Both the position numbers and the translations under genes were made by a program. Of a stretch of DNA of 64,000 bases, positions 57,619 to 64,000 are shown piece by piece. The notes under the pieces are model-generated. The model searched no databases, was not told where the DNA came from, and saw nothing but the letters and a program-made list of their open reading frames with translations. Numbering within the stretch: the stretch's first letter is position 1; every line of letters begins with the position of its first letter. Location of the stretch: positions 660,501-724,500 of the forward strand of contig NC_004193.1 of NCBI RefSeq assembly GCF_000011245.1, read 5' to 3'. The DNA comes from Oceanobacillus iheyensis HTE831 (GTDB lineage: Bacteria > Bacillota > Bacilli > Bacillales > Amphibacillaceae).

Positions 57619-58428
57619 ATGTCTGAATTTACGTATGAAGATGTAATTGTAGAAATACAGGAAAATGTTATGTATATAACGTTAAATCGGCCTGATCGTT
57701 TAAACGCGTTTAGTCCAGAAATGATACTAGGTCTAAAAGAAGCATTAACTGAAGCTAACGCGAATGATCGAGTAAAAGCTATTGTTATCAAGGGAGCTGG
57801 AAGAGCATTTAGTGCTGGTGGGGATGTAAAAACAATGGGGGTGAAGGATCCTATTCACACTTACGATCATATCGGCAAATTAAATGAGTTAATCATTCAA
57901 ATGAATAATTTAGAGAAGCCAATTATTGCTGCAGTACATGGCTATGCAGCTGGCGCTGGATTCAACTTAGCATTGGCAAGTGATTTAATTGTAGCTACGG
58001 AAGGAAGTAATTTTATCCTTAGTTTTTCTAAAGTAGGTTTAATTTCTGATGGTGGCGGATTATATTTTCTTCCAAGGTTAATTGGTCCATATTTAGCAAA
58101 AGAGCTATTTTTTAATGCCGAGCCAATCACTGTTGAGAAGGCACATACATTAGGAATTGTTAATCAAATTTATACAGAAGAACAATTCGATGTTGAAGTC
58201 GAAAAGTTCGCGTCTAACATAGCGTCTGGTCCTAGTTACGCATATGGATTTATTAAAAAACTTACCAATCTCTCACTCACCTCCAATTTGTCAGAAATTC
58301 TGGAGCAAGAGAGAATTACACAAGCGACAATGGTAACAACGGAGGACCATGCTGAAGGAGTACGCGCGTTTAAGGAAAAGAGAAATCCGCAATTTGGTAA
58401 AAACGAAAGTAAAGAAAGAAGTCAATAA
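57619..58428 (+). CDS. Enoyl-CoA hydratase/isomerase (crotonase family)
   Basis: 269 residues. TLNRPDRLNAFSPEMIL, oxyanion loop GAGRAFSAGGDVKTMG (AGGD), AAVHGYAAGAGFNLALASDL (second oxyanion Gly) and SFSKVGLISDGGGLYFLPRL. The PaaG/PaaZ-like SDGG takes the place of the second Glu of true hydratases, so isomerase or ring-type chemistry is possible. ATG at 57619 behind AGAGGTGA; an upstream in-frame GTG at 57610 lies within that site. Confidence 0.88.
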   Translation: MSEFTYEDVIVEIQENVMYITLNRPDRLNAFSPEMILGLKEALTEANANDRVKAIVIKGAGRAFSAGGDVKTMGVKDPIHTYDHIGKLNELIIQMNNLEKPIIAAVHGYAAGAGFNLALASDLIVATEGSNFILSFSKVGLISDGGGLYFLPRLIGPYLAKELFFNAEPITVEKAHTLGIVNQIYTEEQFDVEVEKFASNIASGPSYAYGFIKKLTNLSLTSNLSEILEQERITQATMVTTEDHAEGVRAFKEKRNPQFGKNESKERSQ

Positions 58429-58457
58429 TCAATTTGAAAAGTATTTATTCGACAAAA

Positions 58458-58471
58458 TGTAAACGCTTTAA
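58458..58471 (+). promoter_or_regulatory. Putative cre (CcpA) site
   Basis: TGTAAACGCTTTAA agrees with TGWAANCGNTNWCA in 13 of 14 positions, 133 bp upstream of the transporter genes; catabolite repression is plausible. Confidence 0.6.
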
Positions 58472-58495
58472 TTTATAAGAATATAAGTTTGCGTT

Positions 58496-58545
58496 TAAAG
58501 CCGGTGCCTGAGGAAAGCGTCCATCTGCAATGAAGATCAAAATAA
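58496..58545 (+). repeat. Short relic of the dispersed repeat seen at 48340
   Basis: GCCGGTGCCTGAGGAAAGCG and TCCATCTGCAATGAAGATCA resemble the 3' part of the element at 48340-48505 and other Bacillaceae GCGGAAAGCGTCC repeats. Confidence 0.45.
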
Positions 58546-58603
58546 AATATCTATTAAGAAATTGACCCACTATATGAATTTATAGAAAGAAGGGGGAGAA
58601 TGC

Positions 58604-59467
58604 ATGGAGATATTAATACAACAGTTATTCAATGGTTTAACGATCGGTAGTGTATATAGTTTAGTAGCATTAGGTCTCACACTTGTTTATGGAATTTTGC
58701 ATGTACCCAATTTTGCTCATGGAGCCATTTATATGATTGGTGGCTACGTAACATTAACGATGATGGTCTATTTGGGATTATCTTATTGGCTATCGATGCT
58801 TATTTCTGTATTAGTAGTTGGAACCCTAGCATTATTAATGGAACGTCTTATATTCCATCCTCTAAGAAATTCTATCTCCATTAATAGTATGATTGCTGCA
58901 ATTGGAATGTTGTTATTTTTAGAAGCGTTTGCTCAGCTGTTCTGGGGTCCAGATTTTCGAGAGATGCCAACACCATACAATGAAGTAGTCAATGTATTTG
59001 GATTAACATTTACGGTTCAGAGAATCTTGATTGTTGTGGCAGCAATTGTTGTTATGATATTACTTTATGCTTTTCTTAAGAAAACGTTTATAGGTCGAAC
59101 TATCATTGCATTGTCGCAAAATCGAGAAGGTGCGTTTTTGGTTGGTATTAATGCGAATAAAGTAGCGATGTTGACTTTCTTTATAGCTGGCGCTTTAGCG
59201 GCAATTGCAGCATCACTTACATCGCCAATCAATCTTGTATTTCCCGGCATGGGACACCTCGTTATCTTAAAGGCATTTGTTATTATTATTATCGGTGGTA
59301 TGGGTAGTATACCTGGTGCTATTGTAGGTGGTTATATTTTAGGATTTAGTGAAAGTATTGGGGCAACCTATATCTCTAGTGATTATAAAGATATTATTGC
59401 TTTCGTTCTTCTGATCATTATTCTCTCTATCAAGCCTAATGGCATATTTGCTAAGGGGGAACACTAA
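58604..59467 (+). CDS. LivH-type ABC transporter permease
   Basis: 287 residues, about eight membrane segments. QQLFNGLTIGSVYSLVALGL, YGILHVPNFAHGAIYMIGGY and GRTIIALSQNREGAFLVGIN with GGMGSIPGAIVGGYILGFSE are the LivH/BraD marks. First of a five-gene HAAT-type importer run. In this setting the substrate is more likely a carboxylic acid of the pathway than a branched-chain amino acid. AAGGGGGAG precedes the ATG. Confidence 0.9.
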   Translation: MEILIQQLFNGLTIGSVYSLVALGLTLVYGILHVPNFAHGAIYMIGGYVTLTMMVYLGLSYWLSMLISVLVVGTLALLMERLIFHPLRNSISINSMIAAIGMLLFLEAFAQLFWGPDFREMPTPYNEVVNVFGLTFTVQRILIVVAAIVVMILLYAFLKKTFIGRTIIALSQNREGAFLVGINANKVAMLTFFIAGALAAIAASLTSPINLVFPGMGHLVILKAFVIIIIGGMGSIPGAIVGGYILGFSESIGATYISSDYKDIIAFVLLIIILSIKPNGIFAKGEH

Positions 59468-60454
59468 ATGATTAAAAATAATACACAAAAATATATCGTT
59501 ATTGGATTACTCATGGTTGCTATTCTCTTCCCTCTATTCACCCAAAATAATTACTATATTCATGTCATGACGCTATCGTTTATATGGATGATCGCCGTAT
59601 ATGGATTAAATATACTGGCGGGATATACCGGTTATTTATCATTGGCTCATGCTGGATTCTTTGCAATTGGAGCATATGCATTAGGCTTACTAACCGTAAA
59701 GGCAGAAGTGGGTTTTTGGCTAGCTTTAATTTTAGCACCAATTATAACAACAATCATTGGATTTGGAATTGGTTTAATTGCATTGCGCACCAAGGAACAT
59801 TTTTTTGCTATATACACACTTTGTGTAGGGTACGTCATCTATTTATTAATTGATAAGTGGGATAGTTTAACAGAAGGAGTTCGCGGACTAATGGGCATAC
59901 CGTTACCATCTGATATTGGTCCAATCTCTTTTGAGAGTAATATCGCTCAATACTATTTCATTTTAATCGTATTGCTTTTCTCTATTTTCGTGATTTATAG
60001 AATTGTAAATTCCATAGTCGGAAAAAAGCTAATCGCAATTCGTAATAGTGAACAACTCGCTTTATCATTAGGTATTTCAACGAAAAAAAATAAACTACTT
60101 GCTTTTGTATTATCTACGTTTTTTGCAGGATTAGCGGGTGCGTTATATGCAAGTTTTATACGGTTCCTAGGTCCAGATATCGGTTCTACAAATATAACAT
60201 TTGATCTACTCATGTATTTAATTGTCGGAGGTATTGGTACATTATCTGGTCCGATTATAGGTACTCTATTAGTCGTATGGCTTTCTCAAAATCTACAATT
60301 CTTACAAGATTATCGAATGCTAATATTTGGTCCATTATTGGCACTGTTAATCATTTTCTCCCCTCGAGGTATTGTAGGTATGTTCTCTAGCATGAAGCAA
60401 AACATCCAACAAAAAAGAGATTTACGGCAAAAACAACTAAAAAAAGAAGCGTAG
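59468..60454 (+). CDS. LivM-type ABC transporter permease
   Basis: 328 residues, about nine membrane segments. YGLNILAGYTGYLSLAHAGF (LivM GQxSLGHA-type region), RTKEHFFAIYTLCVGYVIYL, GLMGIPLPSDI and AIRNSEQLALSLGISTKKNK, then GGIGTLSGPIIGTLL. Starts immediately after livH-type stop. Confidence 0.9.
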   Translation: MIKNNTQKYIVIGLLMVAILFPLFTQNNYYIHVMTLSFIWMIAVYGLNILAGYTGYLSLAHAGFFAIGAYALGLLTVKAEVGFWLALILAPIITTIIGFGIGLIALRTKEHFFAIYTLCVGYVIYLLIDKWDSLTEGVRGLMGIPLPSDIGPISFESNIAQYYFILIVLLFSIFVIYRIVNSIVGKKLIAIRNSEQLALSLGISTKKNKLLAFVLSTFFAGLAGALYASFIRFLGPDIGSTNITFDLLMYLIVGGIGTLSGPIIGTLLVVWLSQNLQFLQDYRMLIFGPLLALLIIFSPRGIVGMFSSMKQNIQQKRDLRQKQLKKEA

Positions 60455-60468
60455 AAAGGGGTGTATAC

Positions 60469-61233
60469 ATGTATATAGAAACAAAGGCATTATCCAAACA
60501 GTTTGGGGGATTAAGTGCCGTAAATAATGTTGATTTTTCAATAGATAAAGGGAAAATAAACGCAATTATTGGCCCAAACGGAGCAGGGAAAACAACATTT
60601 TTTAACTTAATCAGTGGTGTTCACAAACCTACTTCAGGGCAAGTGATGTTTAAAGGCAAAGATATTTCTACATTACCAGCAAATAAAATCGCTGAATTAG
60701 GGGTTGCACGAACTTTTCAAACTACAAATCTATTTGAAAAATCGACTGTTTTTGAAAATGTTGTCGTTGGTCATAGTTTACGAACTCAATCAAATTTGTG
60801 GGATGCGATCTTTCGAACAAAACGGTTAAAACAAGAACAAGACCAATCAAATCAGAAAGCGCTAGAGGTCATTTCATTTGTTGGTTTATCAAATATAGCG
60901 GATGTACCAGTTGCAAATTTGTCACAAGAAGAGAAAAAAAGAGTAGCATTTGCACTTGCATTGGCGACAGATCCTGAAATTATTTTTCTAGATGAACCAA
61001 CAGCTGGAGTGAATCCTGATGAAACGGAAGAATTATCTGCATTAATTAAAAAAATGGCGCAGCAAGGAATTACTATTTGTCTTATTGAACACAAGATGAA
61101 AATGATTATGGAGTTAGCTCACAAAATCATGGTATTAAATTATGGTGAAAAGATTGCTGAAGGCACACCGAAACAAATTAATCAGAATGAGGAAGTGATT
61201 CGTGCTTATTTAGGGGGGAGTGCAAGTGCTTGA
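60469..61233 (+). CDS. LivG-type ABC transporter ATPase
   Basis: 254 residues. Walker A GPNGAGKTTFFNLI (about 38), LGVARTFQTTNLFEKSTVFE (LivG RTFQ), signature replaced by LSQEEKKRVAFALAL instead of LSGGQ/LSYGQ, Walker B PEIIFLDEPTAGVNPDET and switch His in LIEHKMKMIM. Overlaps the next gene by 8 to 14 bp. Confidence 0.9.
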   Translation: MYIETKALSKQFGGLSAVNNVDFSIDKGKINAIIGPNGAGKTTFFNLISGVHKPTSGQVMFKGKDISTLPANKIAELGVARTFQTTNLFEKSTVFENVVVGHSLRTQSNLWDAIFRTKRLKQEQDQSNQKALEVISFVGLSNIADVPVANLSQEEKKRVAFALALATDPEIIFLDEPTAGVNPDETEELSALIKKMAQQGITICLIEHKMKMIMELAHKIMVLNYGEKIAEGTPKQINQNEEVIRAYLGGSASA

Positions 61234-61933
61234 GCTAAATAAAGTTACTGTGAAATATGGAAATTATGCAGCTGTAAACAATATTAATATTCAAGTAAAT
61301 CAGGGCGGAATTGTTGTATTACTCGGATCTAATGGAGCTGGGAAAAGTACAGTATTTCGTGCAATAAGTGGATTGAACAAACCAGCTTCTGGTGAAATAA
61401 ACTTTGAAGGCATCGCATTGAATGGAAAATCACCAGATAAGATTGTGCAAGCAGGGATTGTACAATGTGCAGAGGACCGAAAATTATTTCCTCGAATGAC
61501 AGTTCAGGACAATTTGATAATGGGGGCTTATATCCATAGAAAAACCAAAAGTAGAATAAAGCAGACCCTAAAGGAAGTCTACGAGTTATTTCCAATATTG
61601 CATGAAAAACGTCATCATATGGCAGGTTCACTAAGTGGTGGACAACAGCAGATGGTAGCTATTGGAAGAGCACTAATGGCTAAACCGAAGTTAATGTTGT
61701 TAGATGAACCTTCCATAGGATTGGCGCCTTTAATTGTGGAGCAAATGTTTGATAGTATTCAACAAATTAATCAGGAAGGAACTACTATCCTACTAGCAGA
61801 ACAAAATGCGAATGCTGCTTTAAACATTGCCAATAAGGGCTATGTCTTTGAAAACGGAGGAATTGTAGTAGAAGGTCCAAAAGAAGAGTTGCTTTCAAAT
61901 GAAGAAGTTAGAAAGGCTTATATTGGGGCTTAA
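61226..61933 (+). CDS. LivF-type ABC transporter ATPase
   Basis: 235 residues from GTG at 61226, for which GGGGGAG is well placed; GTG at 61220 is the alternative. Walker A GSNGAGKSTVFRAI, VQCAEDRKLFPRMTVQDNLI (LivF EDRxLFPxMTVxENL), signature SLSGGQQQMVAIGRALMA, LLDEPSIGLAPLIVEQMF and the LAEQNANAALNIANKGYVFE end. Stop 32 bp before the binding protein. Confidence 0.9.
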   Translation: MLELNKVTVKYGNYAAVNNINIQVNQGGIVVLLGSNGAGKSTVFRAISGLNKPASGEINFEGIALNGKSPDKIVQAGIVQCAEDRKLFPRMTVQDNLIMGAYIHRKTKSRIKQTLKEVYELFPILHEKRHHMAGSLSGGQQQMVAIGRALMAKPKLMLLDEPSIGLAPLIVEQMFDSIQQINQEGTTILLAEQNANAALNIANKGYVFENGGIVVEGPKEELLSNEEVRKAYIGA

Positions 61934-61965
61934 AACTCAATATCTTAAAAATAGGAGGAATTTTA

Positions 61966-63165
61966 ATGAGAAAAAACAAAATTTTCTTAAGTTTGATTTC
62001 CTTTTTGCTTATCGTGATTTTAACGGGATGTATTGACGGTAATACATCCAATAATAACAGTTCAGACTCTAGTACGAAGGCAGAGACAGAAGAAAAGGTT
62101 GTTAATATTGGATATACGGGTCCTTTAAGTGGTTCTGCTGCATTATATGGGGAAAATACTTTAAATGGTTTAGAAATGGCAGCAGAAGAAATTAATGAAG
62201 AGGGATTTGAGGTTAATGGTGAAACATATAAATTAAATATTGTTTCTCTTGATGATAAATATTTACCAAATGAGTCAGCTTCTAATGCCAAACGATTAGT
62301 GCAAGAAAACGCTACACCAATTATTTATACCCCACATAGTGGTGGTATTGCAGCGCTTCAAGTATTTAATGAGCAAGAGAATTTTATTATTGGTGCATAT
62401 TCTAGTGAACCTGCAATTACAGAACAGGGAAATGAATTAACCGTAAGAATTCCACCAAGTTATCACGGATATGTCGAACCTTTTACAACATATTCGATGG
62501 AGCGGTTTGGAAATAAATTAGCAGTGATTCCTCCAGTAACACAGTACGGTCAAGATTGGGCAGAGGAATTACTGCCTCATTGGGAGGAACAAGGGGGAGA
62601 GGTAGTTCACAAGGCATCAGTAGATTTTGCAAAAGAAACGGATTTTTATACTTTATTGACCAACGCTTTAGAATCAGATCCTGATGTAATCTTCCTCGGA
62701 GGACCGTCAGAACCAACAGCGAATGTGGTTAATCAGGCGAGACAGCTTGGATTTGAAGGTGGATTTATTATTATGGACCAAGCCAAATTAGATGAGATGA
62801 AACGAATTACAGAGACGTATGACGTCTTGGAAGGTGCGATTGGAACGATGCCATTAGTCGAAGCGGATTATCCTGGCGTACCAGCATTTGTAGAGAAATA
62901 TACAGAAGAACATGGAATTGAACCGGGATCAGAAGCTGGTTTTCATTATGTGAGTTTGTATATTTTTGTTGAAGCAATGAAAGCAGCAGGAAATGTAGAG
63001 GATGCTACCGTAATCCGAGAGCATATACAGGATGGTTTAGATGCTTTGCCAGAAGATAAACAAGTATATGTCATCCCAAGTATAGACGAGAATGGTGCAT
63101 TCGAAATTGTTACGAGAGTCAGTGCAGTAGAAGATGGAGAAATAATAGGTATCCCAATCGATTAA
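61966..63165 (+). CDS. ABC transporter substrate-binding lipoprotein (LivJ/K type)
   Basis: 399 residues. Lipobox LTGC at about residue 22 after SLISFLLIVILTG, Ser-rich linker NTSNNNSSDSSTKAETEEK, then the type I periplasmic fold: VNIGYTGPLSGSAALYGENT, LNGLEMAAEEINEEGFEVNG, ASNAKRLVQENATPIIYTPH and GFHYVSLYIFVEAMKAAGNV. Anchored outside the membrane to feed the importer. AGGAGG upstream. Resembles amide/urea/acid-binding members; ligand not determined. Confidence 0.9.
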   Translation: MRKNKIFLSLISFLLIVILTGCIDGNTSNNNSSDSSTKAETEEKVVNIGYTGPLSGSAALYGENTLNGLEMAAEEINEEGFEVNGETYKLNIVSLDDKYLPNESASNAKRLVQENATPIIYTPHSGGIAALQVFNEQENFIIGAYSSEPAITEQGNELTVRIPPSYHGYVEPFTTYSMERFGNKLAVIPPVTQYGQDWAEELLPHWEEQGGEVVHKASVDFAKETDFYTLLTNALESDPDVIFLGGPSEPTANVVNQARQLGFEGGFIIMDQAKLDEMKRITETYDVLEGAIGTMPLVEADYPGVPAFVEKYTEEHGIEPGSEAGFHYVSLYIFVEAMKAAGNVEDATVIREHIQDGLDALPEDKQVYVIPSIDENGAFEIVTRVSAVEDGEIIGIPID

Positions 63166-63191
63166 CCTTTTCTAATCATTTTTAAAACAAT

Positions 63192-63224
63192 AAAACTTGG
63201 CATTTTTCACTGCCAAGTTTTACT
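63192..63224 (+). terminator. Terminator of the importer operon
   Basis: AAAACTTGGCA (63192-63202) pairs with TGCCAAGTTTT (63211-63221). Confidence 0.92.
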
Positions 63225-63276
63225 TCTTTTTTCCATAAGAAGCAATGATTATGTACGGAACAGGAGGTAATCCGAT

Positions 63277-64000
63277 ATGAATTTTGAATTAGATGAAGAT
63301 ATTCAAATTATCAAGGATAACGTACGGAATTTTATTCAAACAGAGGTAGAGCAGGTTGCTGATAATATTGAACGAAATAATAAAATACCTGATCGAATAA
63401 TCGAATTATCAAAACAAATGGGATTATTTGGTTTAAGTATACCCGAACAATATGGGGGATTAGGTATTGGAATGGTAGGAAAATGTGCATTATATGAAGA
63501 AATTGGAGTCACCCATAATGGGTATACAACACTCATTGGTGCTCATACTGGAATTGGTACTGTTGGAATAGTAGAGATGGGAAACGAACAACAAAAACAG
63601 AAATACTTACCTCTTATGGCAAGCGGAGAAAAAATTGGTGCATTTGCCCTTACAGAACCGGAAGCTGGATCAAATGCAAGTGCTTTGAAAACATCGGCTA
63701 TTAAAAAGAAAGATAAATATATATTAAATGGAACAAAACACTATATTACCAATGCCACTGAGGCAGAAGTGTTTACTGTGATGGCAGTTACCGATCCTGC
63801 CAAAGGTGCTAAAGGCATTTCTTCTTTTATTGTTGAGAAAAGTAATTTGGGATTTCATGTAGGCGCAGTTGAAGAGAAGATGGGGCTAAAAGGTTCTCAC
63901 TCTGCAGAAATAATTTTAGATGATTGTGAAGTTTCAGTAGAGAATTTACTTGGTGAAGAAGGGCAAGGGTATGTGAATGCATTAAAAATTTTAACGAATG
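63277..64000 (+). CDS. Acyl-CoA dehydrogenase (3), N-terminal part, runs off the window
   Basis: Starts at ATG 63277 with AGGAGGTAA upstream and is open to the end of the window (241 codons). MNFELDEDIQIIKDNVRNFI, MGLFGLSIPEQYGGLGIG, GAFALTEPEAGSNASALKTS, GTKHYITNATEAEVFTVMAV, EEKMGLKGSHSAEIILDD and CEVSVENLLGEEGQGYVNAL are typical of acyl-CoA dehydrogenases. The C-terminal domain with the catalytic base is not seen. Separated from the importer by a terminator, so a new transcript. Confidence 0.93.
   Translation, partial: MNFELDEDIQIIKDNVRNFIQTEVEQVADNIERNNKIPDRIIELSKQMGLFGLSIPEQYGGLGIGMVGKCALYEEIGVTHNGYTTLIGAHTGIGTVGIVEMGNEQQKQKYLPLMASGEKIGAFALTEPEAGSNASALKTSAIKKKDKYILNGTKHYITNATEAEVFTVMAVTDPAKGAKGISSFIVEKSNLGFHVGAVEEKMGLKGSHSAEIILDDCEVSVENLLGEEGQGYVNALKILTN

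Overview
This window comes from a low-GC Gram-positive chromosome of the Bacillaceae, most probably Oceanobacillus or a close relative. The basis is the B. subtilis-like order thiL-tsaE-tsaB-rimI-tsaD, ABC-F (ydiF), rex, ydiK, ydiL, groES-groEL; a CIRCE operator, a TPP riboswitch and cre-like sites; an rRNA operon of Bacillus type; and the AT-rich base composition. All calls come from reading the sequence; no database search was run.

Layout. 1-2.75 kb: the 5' part of a vegetative catalase gene (reverse), a SprT-like gene, then a tRNA cluster (Asn, Ser, Glu, Asp, Gln, Lys, Leu) carrying an extra broken 5' copy of tRNA-Lys and two copies of a 56-bp hairpin repeat. 2.9-9.3 kb: accessory region with two HXXEE membrane proteins (one with an in-frame stop), a divergent TetR regulator with a palindromic operator between them, a pentapeptide-repeat protein, an FAD monooxygenase with an alpha/beta hydrolase, and gene and IS relics. 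9.3-15 kb: four tRNAs (Arg, Pro, Gly, Ile) followed by 16S-23S-5S and a strong terminator. 15-19.3 kb: a decayed zinc dehydrogenase, a DCC-family protein, the reverse-strand TPP-riboswitch operon thiM-Lin0512-tenA, then an orphan 5S with tRNA-fMet and tRNA-Asp. 19.3-31.5 kb: conserved core (thiL, t6A tRNA-modification genes, a cluster of seven DnaA-box-like 9-mers, a SEDS protein, a CBS/CorC_HlyC protein, ABC-F, rex, ydiK, ydiL, groESL). 31.5-40.7 kb: small and accessory genes, a tyrosine-recombinase relic, a BCCT transporter with a possible attenuator, a tartrate/malate dehydrogenase-like gene, a cell-wall hydrolase and a sodium:solute symporter interrupted by TGA.

41.1-46.4 kb is a co-directional run of secreted proteins: a TasA/camelysin-like protein, a thermolysin-type protease, a serine beta-lactamase-fold hydrolase and an M14 carboxypeptidase. 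The last two share a C-terminal FIMAH-like helical domain. Together they look like an extracellular peptide-scavenging set.

46.6-64 kb is a large acid-catabolism island: acyl-CoA ligase, three acyl-CoA dehydrogenases, two SDRs, a split MaoC/FAS1-type hydratase pair, thiolase, TetR regulator, thioesterase, APH-type kinase, a frameshifted ComB-like gene, enoyl-CoA hydratase and a complete branched-chain-amino-acid-type ABC importer. The APH kinase together with an ACAD10/11-clade dehydrogenase recreates, as two proteins, the architecture used for 4-hydroxyacyl-CoA phosphorylation and elimination (ACAD11; LvaA/LvaC of levulinate catabolism). This is the most interesting system in the window. Two similar operator-like dyads precede the ligase and the first dehydrogenase genes.
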